In this document: piece by piece, positions 1 through 6,485 of the stretch
Position numbering within the stretch: the stretch's first letter is position 1
How the letters are laid out: every line of letters starts with the position of its first letter
Origin: Methanomassiliicoccaceae archaeon
Lineage (GTDB): Archaea > Thermoplasmatota > Thermoplasmata > Methanomassiliicoccales > Methanomethylophilaceae
Assembly (NCBI GenBank): GCA_009784745.1
Contig: WQXR01000040.1
Span: 1 to 10,959, forward strand
Direction of reading: 5' to 3'
DNA length: 10,959 nt
Translations under genes and position numbers: made by a program
Notes under the pieces: generated by a model
Databases searched by the model: none
What the model was told of the DNA's origin: nothing
What the model saw: the letters and a program-made list of their open reading frames with translations, nothing else

Positions 1-645
1 CATGAAGATGATCTCGATATCATCTATTCTGAGATCTCTGAAGATCCGTATGTCCGTATGCTTGCGGAAAGATGTCCGGGAATGAGGATACTGAAACAAG
101 ACCCGTGGGAGTGCGTCGCAACATACGTCATTGCAACGAACGCGAACGTAAAACGCATCGGAACGATGGTCGAGAACGTCTGCAGAACTTTCGGTAAGGA
201 CCTGGGAGAACGCTTTTCGTTCCCCGCGGCGAAGGATATCGCCGATAATTCACATCTGATAAAAGATTGTATACTCGGATACAGGGAAGAACGATTCGTA
301 AAACTTGCGGAAAGGGTCGCCGACCGCGAACTCGATCTGAATTCGCTTGAAAGGATGAATTATGACGATTGTTCCAACGCATTGAAAGAAATTGACGGAA
401 TAGGGAACAAAGTTGCCGACTGTATCTCGTTATTTGCGTACGGTCACCTGAACGCTTTTCCGATAGACGCGAGGATAGAGAGAATACTGAACGACGTTTA
501 CGGAATAGCGGGGAAATACGAAAAGATGAGATCGTTCGCATCCGAACGCTTCGGAAGGTTCGCCGGATATGCGCAGGAACTGCTGTATCACTGCGGTATT
601 ATCCTCGGGTCGCAAGCGCACGCGGGCGGTTCGCAACCCATCTGA
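1..645 (+). CDS. ogg: 8-oxoguanine DNA glycosylase, OGG1 type (5' end outside window)
   Basis: This is a base-excision repair enzyme that removes oxidised guanine (8-oxoG) from DNA and nicks the strand by beta-lyase chemistry. The reading frame is open from base 1, so the N-terminus is missing; 214 codons are visible. Numbering from the first visible codon, the OGG1-hallmark QDPWE motif sits at about residues 33-37, followed by the TNANVKRI segment that corresponds to SNNNIARI in human OGG1. The helix-hairpin-helix IDGIGNKVADC carries the catalytic lysine at residue 137 (bases 409-411), and FPIDAR carries the catalytic aspartate at residue 156 (bases 466-468). The 19-residue spacing equals that of human K249 and D268. 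The gene ends with TGA and its last 58 bp overlap the convergent HTH gene. Family assignment is firm. Substrate preference is inferred from the family. Confidence 0.9.
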   Translation, partial: HEDDLDIIYSEISEDPYVRMLAERCPGMRILKQDPWECVATYVIATNANVKRIGTMVENVCRTFGKDLGERFSFPAAKDIADNSHLIKDCILGYREERFVKLAERVADRELDLNSLERMNYDDCSNALKEIDGIGNKVADCISLFAYGHLNAFPIDARIERILNDVYGIAGKYEKMRSFASERFGRFAGYAQELLYHCGIILGSQAHAGGSQPI

Positions 646-974
646 ACTTCGTATATGCGGGCAAGCATGCCGATGCGTTTCACGATCAGACATATATTAC
701 AGATCTCGCTTGCGAATTCTGCGTTCTCCTGTGCGATCTTTCTTGCGGAGTTGCGAACTTCCTCCATGAATTTCTCATGCTGCGGATTCTCGTCGATAAG
801 CGGATTGTCCCCTCTCTTTTTCTTAAGATATTGCGATATGGCCGCATCGGTGACGCCGAAACGTCTTGCGACCTCAGCCTGTGACATTCCGTGGTTCTCG
901 ACCAATTCCTTGGCTACTTCCCTCCTTATGGTCGGGAGGACGTACCAAACAACAAGTTCGCATGGTATCTTCAT
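588..974 (-). CDS. HTH transcriptional regulator with cysteine-rich tail (COG2522-like)
   Basis: This 128-residue DNA-binding protein resembles the archaeal family of small predicted regulators that begin MKIPCE-x-VVWYVLP (COG2522-like). A Cro/XRE-type helix-turn-helix spans about residues 30-52 (SQAEVARRFGVTDAAISQYL). A charged helix at about 65-90 could dimerise. The tail is cysteine-rich: CNIC at 92-95, then C114, C119 and C121 close to the end. These could bind a metal or respond to redox state, but that is inference. The ATG start at 972-974 suits the family's N-terminus and sits about 25 bp downstream of a TATA box, so the transcript is probably leaderless. Its last 19 codons overlap the end of the convergent OGG gene. 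The target genes are unknown; self-regulation and control of the neighbouring repair genes are both possible. Confidence 0.8.
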   Translation of the reverse strand: MKIPCELVVWYVLPTIRREVAKELVENHGMSQAEVARRFGVTDAAISQYLKKKRGDNPLIDENPQHEKFMEEVRNSARKIAQENAEFASEICNICLIVKRIGMLARIYEVQMGCEPPACACDPRIIPQ

Positions 975-996
975 GATACGTGGATAGTCTTAACGG

Positions 997-1004
997 TATT
1001 TAAA
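997..1004 (-). promoter_or_regulatory. TATA box of the HTH regulator; leaderless start likely
   Basis: Read on the minus strand, the sequence is TTTAAATA, a close match to the archaeal TATA consensus. Its centre lies about 26 bp upstream of the ATG at 974, so transcription should begin at or next to the start codon, and no ribosome binding site is visible. The pentamer AGTCT occurs on the plus strand on both sides of the box, at 986-990 and 1007-1011, 21 bp apart. That spacing is about two helical turns, but five bases is too short to call an operator. Confidence 0.55.
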
Positions 1005-1031
1005 GCAGTCTATTACATAACTGTTCCCAAG

Positions 1032-3467
1032 TTACTTTTTTATACTTCCAGGGTGTGTTTTATGATAAAATTCGCAGACATCCCAATCTTTGTCCTCTTC
1101 TTTTTTCCGCTTATCTGCGGAAACACCTAACGAAATTGACAGTTCCTTTACGAACTTCTTCGCTTCGTCCGATCCCTTCAATTCCTCTATCTTTGCGCCG
1201 GTGACCGTTAACTTTCCTTTGAACGAACCTATTATCGATGTTCCGGAGATTATCACATTCTCGGATGAGCCGCACTCCTGTTTTATCATGTCCCTGATGT
1301 AAACGTGCAGATTGTCCTGTGTGTTCAGAAGGAATGTCTCCGTTGCCTTTGTTATCTTTTTGTTCACATCCTCCTTGAGCATCCACATCACCGTCGGATC
1401 GTCCTTCCTGAGGAATCCTTTTACGAGCATTCCTTCTGTTTCGAGTTCCGCTAACGTCGCTCTTATCTCGCCCATCCTGAACGACAGAAGGAATCTGTAT
1501 AATTGTTCGGCGGAGAATATCCCGAAACATTTGAAATGTTTCTTCATTATCTCTTTCAGCGCTTCTCGCGGCGTTGTATCGCATTCCGGAACTGAAAGAT
1601 ACGAGCGGTCGCCGTTCATGTAAACGAGTGATGAATGCATCAGCCTTCCCAATGCCTCTGTTGTTCTCGCGGATGAGAACGGAGAATGTGCCAGCAGTTC
1701 TTTTCTTGACACGGGCTTTCGTTCTCTGACAAGTGAATCGATCACTCTCATGTCGTCGTCCATATCTGCGTTCTTTGCGGCCCTGCATAATTGAGCGAAT
1801 CTCATTCCCGCATATCCTTGGAATCCCGGTACGAGCGACATCTGCAGAAGATCGCCCCGTTCGGCAAGCCTTTTCAAAGGCGTTCTCTCGGAGACGCGTG
1901 TGAGCATCTCCGCATCCGTCCGTATGTACCCGCGGTCGGCCATCGCCTCTCTTGCGGTAGCATATCTTAACGACGGTAACGCTCTCTGTTTCATGAACGC
2001 GTAACTCAGTATCTCGTCGTCCGTTAATGTTCTGGTGACGAACTTTCCTTTTGCGTAGAATCCGTTGATGAAGTGGTATCCCTTTGACGTCAATAACGAC
2101 GGCATCCCGTCCGGCAGTTCCGCCGCATCCTTCCCCAGTATCTCACGTATCCTGATGATGTTCTGACCTTTCATCTCAAAGAAACGCATCAGACCGTCGA
2201 CCGCATCCAAAAGGCCTGCCAGTTGTTCCGGTGTTTCCATATCCATCGCTCTTATCTCTACGCAGCCGGACATCTCCCATATCTCCAGCGCGCCTATCAT
2301 CCTGTCACCGAGCACCGCAGGATATATCCAGCGGTCGCCGTATCTTGACGAGATCTCAGCCCACTTCGATGCCAGCGCCGGATCGAACAGCGAGAGTACC
2401 TGTATCTTCTCTTCCGTGTCGCTTTGAACATCTATCTTTGCTATCTCGTCCGGCATTATGTACATGGGCATCTGGCCGTCACCGACATGAACGGTGACCG
2501 CGCCGACGGCCTTCATTATCATCGGGACCGCATCCTGAGGTACGCCGGCAATGAACCTTATCGCCGCCGCGGGGACGGGACCGTACGCACGGACCGCTTG
2601 TTCTGCGAGTTCTGTTATAACGCTCTCATTGGTCTTTTCAGGTTCGTATATCTCGTAAATGTTCTCCGAACCCCAGTCCTCCCTTTCATCGTACGCCCTG
2701 ATTATCTTCAGCGCCCGATCGAGACGGTTAACGGATTCTTTGATATCGTCCTTATCGCCGCCCATCTCCGTAACGAGTTGACGTGTTGTTGCTTTGCCCA
2801 TTGCGGCGATGAACGAAAGCGTCCGGTCATCGGAAGGATGCAGCGGTTCGTTCCTTACCGATGCATATTTCGCACCGTCCTCAGCAAGTACGTATTTCAC
2901 CCTTCCGCGCACGAACCTTCCGAGAAGTATCTTTCCGCTTTCCCTCATGGACGCCCAGTCGCTCATCCTGAAACCGCGGACACGGTTGAATACGTCCAGA
3001 ACGCTTCCTGCGGATCCGTAGAATTTGAAATATTCTTCGATGGAACTGAAATTACTGCCTTTGGAGCGTCTGTAACGCTCGGCGGCGGTGTGGCTGAACA
3101 CATTGCTGTGCCCTGCCTTCAGTCTTATGTGATCCGTTCTTTTCATGTATTGGTCATTCTCGGATATCAAAAATCGGCCGCATGAGAGTTCGCCGTCGCT
3201 CACGAGCGCGTCCATCGTTGTTCTCGCGTCGTTCTCCGGTATCGATAACGCGTATGCGACCTCGTGAACTGTCGCGGGTGCGAAACATTCGAGATGTTTC
3301 ATAATTATATGATCGAGCGACCTGTTCCTGTCCTGTCTTTCGTATGTATATTTTGAGAATGACCATTTGTTCCTTGAGATATCGGTCCTCGAAGCAAGAT
3401 ACATCGATTCCAGTTTTCTCAGCGACCTGTATACCGTATCCTCATCTATTTCCGTTAACGATACCAA
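1032..3467 (-). CDS. Tandem winged-helix protein with AlkZ/YcaQ-like segment; Lhr C-terminal-domain-like
   Basis: These coordinates are the shortest standalone form, 811 residues from a TTG codon; the reading frame continues upstream without break to the TAG at 3519. The protein is mostly tandem winged-helix domains, at about residues 1-40 (incomplete), 49-117, 215-260, 282-341, 573-628 and 633-686. A central segment (about 355-400) carries LSLFDPALASKW and IYPAVLGDRMIGALEI, resembling the SPFDxL and VLPxLxGDRLVGR signature of AlkZ/YcaQ-type DNA glycosylases. Tandem winged helices plus an AlkZ-like barrel is also the known make-up of the C-terminal half of bacterial Lhr. The QxQ catalytic motif of AlkZ is not apparent, so glycosylase activity is unproven. 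The TTG start lacks a Shine-Dalgarno sequence and cuts into the first winged helix, which argues against an independent start. The gene ends with TAA and has a lysine-rich tail. The fold call is fairly sure; the function is inferred. Confidence 0.72.
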   Translation of the reverse strand: MVSLTEIDEDTVYRSLRKLESMYLASRTDISRNKWSFSKYTYERQDRNRSLDHIIMKHLECFAPATVHEVAYALSIPENDARTTMDALVSDGELSCGRFLISENDQYMKRTDHIRLKAGHSNVFSHTAAERYRRSKGSNFSSIEEYFKFYGSAGSVLDVFNRVRGFRMSDWASMRESGKILLGRFVRGRVKYVLAEDGAKYASVRNEPLHPSDDRTLSFIAAMGKATTRQLVTEMGGDKDDIKESVNRLDRALKIIRAYDEREDWGSENIYEIYEPEKTNESVITELAEQAVRAYGPVPAAAIRFIAGVPQDAVPMIMKAVGAVTVHVGDGQMPMYIMPDEIAKIDVQSDTEEKIQVLSLFDPALASKWAEISSRYGDRWIYPAVLGDRMIGALEIWEMSGCVEIRAMDMETPEQLAGLLDAVDGLMRFFEMKGQNIIRIREILGKDAAELPDGMPSLLTSKGYHFINGFYAKGKFVTRTLTDDEILSYAFMKQRALPSLRYATAREAMADRGYIRTDAEMLTRVSERTPLKRLAERGDLLQMSLVPGFQGYAGMRFAQLCRAAKNADMDDDMRVIDSLVRERKPVSRKELLAHSPFSSARTTEALGRLMHSSLVYMNGDRSYLSVPECDTTPREALKEIMKKHFKCFGIFSAEQLYRFLLSFRMGEIRATLAELETEGMLVKGFLRKDDPTVMWMLKEDVNKKITKATETFLLNTQDNLHVYIRDMIKQECGSSENVIISGTSIIGSFKGKLTVTGAKIEELKGSDEAKKFVKELSISLGVSADKRKKEEDKDWDVCEFYHKTHPGSIKK

Positions 3468-3518
3468 TTCGTCGATGGTCGTCTCATTTTCAATTTTGTT
3501 GAGTATAATTTCATCTGT

Positions 3519-3521
3519 CTA
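3519..3521 (-). other. In-frame TAG, candidate pyrrolysine or readthrough codon
   Basis: This amber codon ends the helicase core in the standard code. It is the only TAG among the ten stop positions visible here; the other nine gene ends use TGA (eight) or TAA (one). The frame beyond it stays open for 829 codons and encodes a domain type that is fused to Lhr in bacteria. No stem-loop that would act as a recoding element was recognised downstream; pyrrolysine insertion in methanogens does not strictly need one. Confidence 0.6.
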
Positions 3522-6389
3522 GCTCAATTCTCTTTCCTTACCGACCGCGGATGCGTAATACTTTATCTCGTCCGCGGCCATTATGTGCGGATCGTCAAGG
3601 AACGCCGTTCCTATCCTCTTCTCTTTCAGCAGTTCGCGGCACCATTGGTCCACCGTTCTTCTGTCGGCGTCCGCGTATGCGTATATGTTCCTTCCCCTTT
3701 CTCTGAACGCCTGCAGCGGTCCGGTGCGCCGAAGCATCGGCACAATGTCGTCCTTTGTTATTATCCGTCCTAACTTCTCTCTGAAATACGGTATCACCTT
3801 TTCCTCGGTGAACTCATACTCTTTGATATCGCCCATCGCTCTGTACAATACCTTTCTGTGCAATTCCCTTAACAGGGCGCTCCTATCCTCCATCAGCACG
3901 ATGTCCGAGAATCCTGAAAGTATCGCGTTGTGCGCAAAAGGCGAGGGTGTTCCGCTGTATTGTATCGTTCTTATCTTCATCTTGCCGCTGTCGATCATAT
4001 CAAGAATTTCTTTTGCACTCTTTATGTCCATGTCGTCTTCCAGAACTTCTCTGTATGTCTCCTCTATGACCGGCATCCCTTCGATGTTCTCAAGCGTCTC
4101 CAGCAGATACGCGGAACGTATCTGCTGCCTGTTCACCGATACTGCGCGGCCCATGTAGTTGCGGAGTATCATGAAACTTCTTGATGCGGTGTGTCTGAAC
4201 CTCATCTTGAATATTTCCGAATCTTTTACCGCTTTTCTCAGGATATTCTCAAGATCCGCTGAATTCAGCATGTTCCTTATCTTTTCCATGTCTATCGGTC
4301 TTGACGTTCCGAGCATGAAACTGTCGTCCGACATCGTCACCGATACGCTGCATCCGAGGATGTTGGACATCCTGTATGCGTATCCTCTCGATAATGCATC
4401 ATTCACACGCCGTCCGAACGGGAAATGGAATATGAACCGGACGTTGCCTGACGGATCTATATACTCTTCTATCACCAATTCCTTATCATCCGGTATGATC
4501 CCTGCCGTTACTTTCTGTTCTCTGAAATATGATATTATCGAGCGTGCCGATCCGTCATCGATATCGAACTCGTCGCACATGTCCTCCAGAATGCCGGCAT
4601 TGTCCATTCGGTCTGCCATCTCCCCTCTGAATTTGGCAACTTCCATGGAAAGATCGAACGAACGCGGAAGCATCTCGCCCGCCCACGACGGTACCGTTGG
4701 TTTTCGGCCGGATGCTTCCTTCACGAATGCGCTCATCCCTTTCGTCCTGACGAATTCGAACGATCTTCCTCCCAATACGAATATATCCTTCGGCGACAGC
4801 CGTTCAACAAATTTTTCCGACAGTTCGCCCAAAGAAGAACCGTGGTTCGATATCACTCTGTAATTCGCTTCTTCCGGTATTGTGCCCAGATTCATGAAGT
4901 ATATCATTCTCGAGCCTTTTTTACGTCCGAACTTTCCTTCTTCCTCGTCGTACCATATCTTCGAGTACACGCCTTCGAATTCGTCTTTACTTCCTAGATA
5001 TCTCAGAACGCTCAGGAACTTCTCTTTCGGTAAATTACGATAACAATACGATCCTTTTATCAGTTCATACGCCTCGTCCACGTCCCATCTGCTGTCCAGA
5101 CTCATTCCGACGGTCGCTTGCGCAAGAACATCCAGACAATTTTCCGGAATGCCTACTCTGTCTATATCGCCGCGATGCGCCGCGCGGCACATCACCGCAC
5201 ACTCAACAAGATCGTCCTGATCGAACACCAGTAATCTTCCCTTTGATGTCCTTCCCATCCCGTGGCCGCTTCTCCCTATCCTCTGAAGACCTTTGGCCAC
5301 CGATTTCGGCGATCCTATCTGACATACAAGGTCAACAGAACCTATGTCTATCCCCAATTCCAAAGATGTTGATGATACCACGCACCTTATCTCGCCGCGT
5401 TTCAGTCGCTCTTCCACATCCAGTCTTGTGTCTTTCCCCAAAGAACTGTGATGCACCTCGATGTTTTCCATTCCTCTTTCTTTCAGTTTGTACACAACGC
5501 TTTCCGCGCCCGATCTTGTGTTCGTGAATACCAGTGTCGTCTCGTGTTCGTCTATCAGTTCTTTCAACTGATCGTACATCTTTGAGTTGACTATCTCCGA
5601 CGATAACGCAGTAATATCTTCGGTAGGACATATCACCTTGAGGTCGAGTTTCTTCTTTGTTCCTGACTCCACTAATACGACGTCCCTCATCTTTCCGTTG
5701 TCAACGCCCGCAAGAAAACCTGCTATCGCCTCTATCGGCGCTAACGTTGCCGATAATCCTATCCTTGTTATCTTATTCTCACAATGCGCCTTCAGTCTTT
5801 CCAGCGTTATCGATAAAAATGCGCCGCGTTTCGAATCGCATATGTCATGTATCTCGTCGAGTATCACCCATTCCACTTTCTTCAGACGTTCCTTGAACTT
5901 CGGTGCCTCAAGCACCAAGGCTAGCGATTCCGGTGTTGTTATCAGGATATGCGGCGGCTTTCTCAGCATCTTTTGTCTTTCGTATTGCGAAGTATCACCG
6001 GAACGAACGGCCACTCTTATGTCGGGTATGGTCATTCCTTTCTGGCGGGCGATCTTTTTCATCTCTTCCAGCGGCGTGTTCAGATTTCTGTTTATATCGT
6101 TCGCTAATGCTTTTAACGGAGAGATGTAAACGCAGTATATGCGTTCCTCAAGTTTTCCTTCGGATGCGTATCTCGTAAGTTCGTTTATTATCGACAGGAA
6201 TGCGGTAAGCGTCTTGCCTGAACCTGTGGGAGACGATACGAGGACATTCTTCCTTTCCTGTATCGCCGGTATCGCCTTTGCCTGAGGTTCCGTCAGTTTT
6301 TCAAAATTTTCGTTGAACCATACGGAAATGAGCGGTTCCATTACGGACATCACTTCTTCTTTTGTATGTGTTCTACTCGCTCTCTCCAT
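3519..6389 (-). CDS. lhr: Lhr-type superfamily 2 ATP-dependent DNA helicase core
   Basis: This is an ATP-driven 3'-5' helicase/translocase of the Lhr family, linked in archaea and bacteria to DNA repair. All SF2 motifs are intact (ATG numbering): Q-motif LTEPQAKAI near residue 32, Walker A SSPTGSGKT with its lysine at 59, Ia ISPLKALAND, Ib TTPES, Walker B DEIH at 178-181, motif III SAT at 213-215, IV LVFTNTRSGAE, V STSLELGIDIG, and VI QRIGRSGH at 369-376. The rest matches the winged-helix and Lhr-specific C-terminal part of an Lhr core, which in other species is roughly 850-950 residues. The ATG at 6387-6389 is chosen because AGGTGA lies 4 nt upstream; a TTG at 6404 would add five residues. 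The in-standard-code stop is TAG, and the frame continues into a further winged-helix module. The family call is very secure; the true C-terminus is not. Confidence 0.93.
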   Translation of the reverse strand: MERASRTHTKEEVMSVMEPLISVWFNENFEKLTEPQAKAIPAIQERKNVLVSSPTGSGKTLTAFLSIINELTRYASEGKLEERIYCVYISPLKALANDINRNLNTPLEEMKKIARQKGMTIPDIRVAVRSGDTSQYERQKMLRKPPHILITTPESLALVLEAPKFKERLKKVEWVILDEIHDICDSKRGAFLSITLERLKAHCENKITRIGLSATLAPIEAIAGFLAGVDNGKMRDVVLVESGTKKKLDLKVICPTEDITALSSEIVNSKMYDQLKELIDEHETTLVFTNTRSGAESVVYKLKERGMENIEVHHSSLGKDTRLDVEERLKRGEIRCVVSSTSLELGIDIGSVDLVCQIGSPKSVAKGLQRIGRSGHGMGRTSKGRLLVFDQDDLVECAVMCRAAHRGDIDRVGIPENCLDVLAQATVGMSLDSRWDVDEAYELIKGSYCYRNLPKEKFLSVLRYLGSKDEFEGVYSKIWYDEEEGKFGRKKGSRMIYFMNLGTIPEEANYRVISNHGSSLGELSEKFVERLSPKDIFVLGGRSFEFVRTKGMSAFVKEASGRKPTVPSWAGEMLPRSFDLSMEVAKFRGEMADRMDNAGILEDMCDEFDIDDGSARSIISYFREQKVTAGIIPDDKELVIEEYIDPSGNVRFIFHFPFGRRVNDALSRGYAYRMSNILGCSVSVTMSDDSFMLGTSRPIDMEKIRNMLNSADLENILRKAVKDSEIFKMRFRHTASRSFMILRNYMGRAVSVNRQQIRSAYLLETLENIEGMPVIEETYREVLEDDMDIKSAKEILDMIDSGKMKIRTIQYSGTPSPFAHNAILSGFSDIVLMEDRSALLRELHRKVLYRAMGDIKEYEFTEEKVIPYFREKLGRIITKDDIVPMLRRTGPLQAFRERGRNIYAYADADRRTVDQWCRELLKEKRIGTAFLDDPHIMAADEIKYYASAVGKERELS

Positions 6390-6393
6390 TCGT

Positions 6394-6399
6394 TCACCT
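6394..6399 (-). promoter_or_regulatory. Ribosome binding site of the Lhr helicase
   Basis: AGGTGA on the minus strand sits 4 nt before the ATG at 6389 and matches the archaeal anti-Shine-Dalgarno complement (GGAGGTGATC). It decides the start in favour of this ATG over the TTG at 6404, which lies upstream of it. Confidence 0.7.
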
Positions 6400-6405
6400 G
6401 TCAAT

Positions 6406-6422
6406 TCGCGTACCCTACGCGA
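6406..6422. promoter_or_regulatory. 17-bp perfect inverted repeat in the divergent lhr / surface-protein intergenic region
   Basis: The sequence TCGCGTACCCTACGCGA has 7-bp perfect arms around a 3-nt CCC spacer. It lies directly upstream of the lhr ribosome binding site and downstream of the AT-rich promoter-like stretch. It could be an operator for a dimeric regulator affecting one or both divergent genes, or a hairpin in the lhr mRNA leader. The palindrome is visible; its role is inferred. Confidence 0.45.
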
Positions 6423-6458
6423 CGCTCTTTAATCTACTTTGCGCTCAAAACGCCCTTT

Positions 6459-6473
6459 CGAAAAAGTAATTAA
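6459..6473 (+). promoter_or_regulatory. Candidate BRE/TATA promoter of the surface-protein gene
   Basis: CGAAAAAGTAATTAA is AT-rich with a purine-rich BRE-like start, and lies 13-27 bp upstream of the ATG at 6486. No Shine-Dalgarno motif precedes that ATG, which suggests a leaderless or very short-leader transcript. The spacing is slightly short for a start exactly at the ATG. The same AT-rich stretch read on the minus strand (TTAATTACT) could serve lhr, so the assignment is weak. Confidence 0.3.
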
Positions 6474-6485
6474 GCATCATATACA

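Larger units (their letters stand above)
1032..6389 (-). other. lhr: Probable single Lhr gene, core plus C-terminal module, read through an in-frame TAG
   Basis: Reading TAG as a sense codon joins the helicase core (956 residues), one amber-encoded residue, a 17-residue linker and the 811-residue winged-helix module into one polypeptide of about 1785 residues. The two halves are in the same frame. The 17 codons (TDEIILNKIENETTIDE) read as the first helix of a winged-helix domain that continues past the TTG. There is no ATG, GTG, TTG or Shine-Dalgarno motif between the halves. In Methanomassiliicoccales and some other methanogens, UAG can be decoded as pyrrolysine. The composite has the domain order of bacterial full-length Lhr, which is about 1500 residues. 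The fusion is inferred; the frame continuity is directly visible. Confidence 0.65.

Noticed and set aside
1018..1041. Hairpin-like TAACT / AGTTA followed by a T-run on the plus strand, as a possible terminator for ogg
   Set aside because: The arms are only 5 bp and the site is almost 400 bp beyond the ogg stop, at the 3' end of the Lhr-unit coding region where the T-run encodes lysines. It is too weak to list as a feature.
1111..1788. Minus-strand open frame (225 codons) overlapping the winged-helix gene in another frame
   Set aside because: It is arginine-rich with no recognisable domain, while the main frame carries clear winged-helix patterns over the same bases.
2424..3185. Long plus-strand open frame (253 codons) inside the winged-helix module
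   Set aside because: It lies wholly antisense to a well-supported coding region. Its translation shows no domain, hydrophobic pattern or repeat that I recognise, and no ribosome binding site or promoter precedes it. It is most likely a by-product of codon bias on the other strand.
3465..3467. TTG as a genuine start of a separate winged-helix protein
   Set aside because: It has no Shine-Dalgarno sequence and would start in the middle of a winged helix. It is kept only as the shortest standalone form; continuation from the helicase frame explains the sequence better.
3513..3518. An ATG just after the TAG (in the bases ACAGATGAAATT) as a restart codon
   Set aside because: It is in a different frame from the winged-helix module and reaches a TAA after 18 codons, so it cannot start the downstream protein.
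4159..4863. Plus-strand open frame (234 codons) antisense to the Lhr helicase
   Set aside because: It mirrors a conserved helicase region, has serine-rich low-information sequence typical of antisense frames, and shows no start signals.
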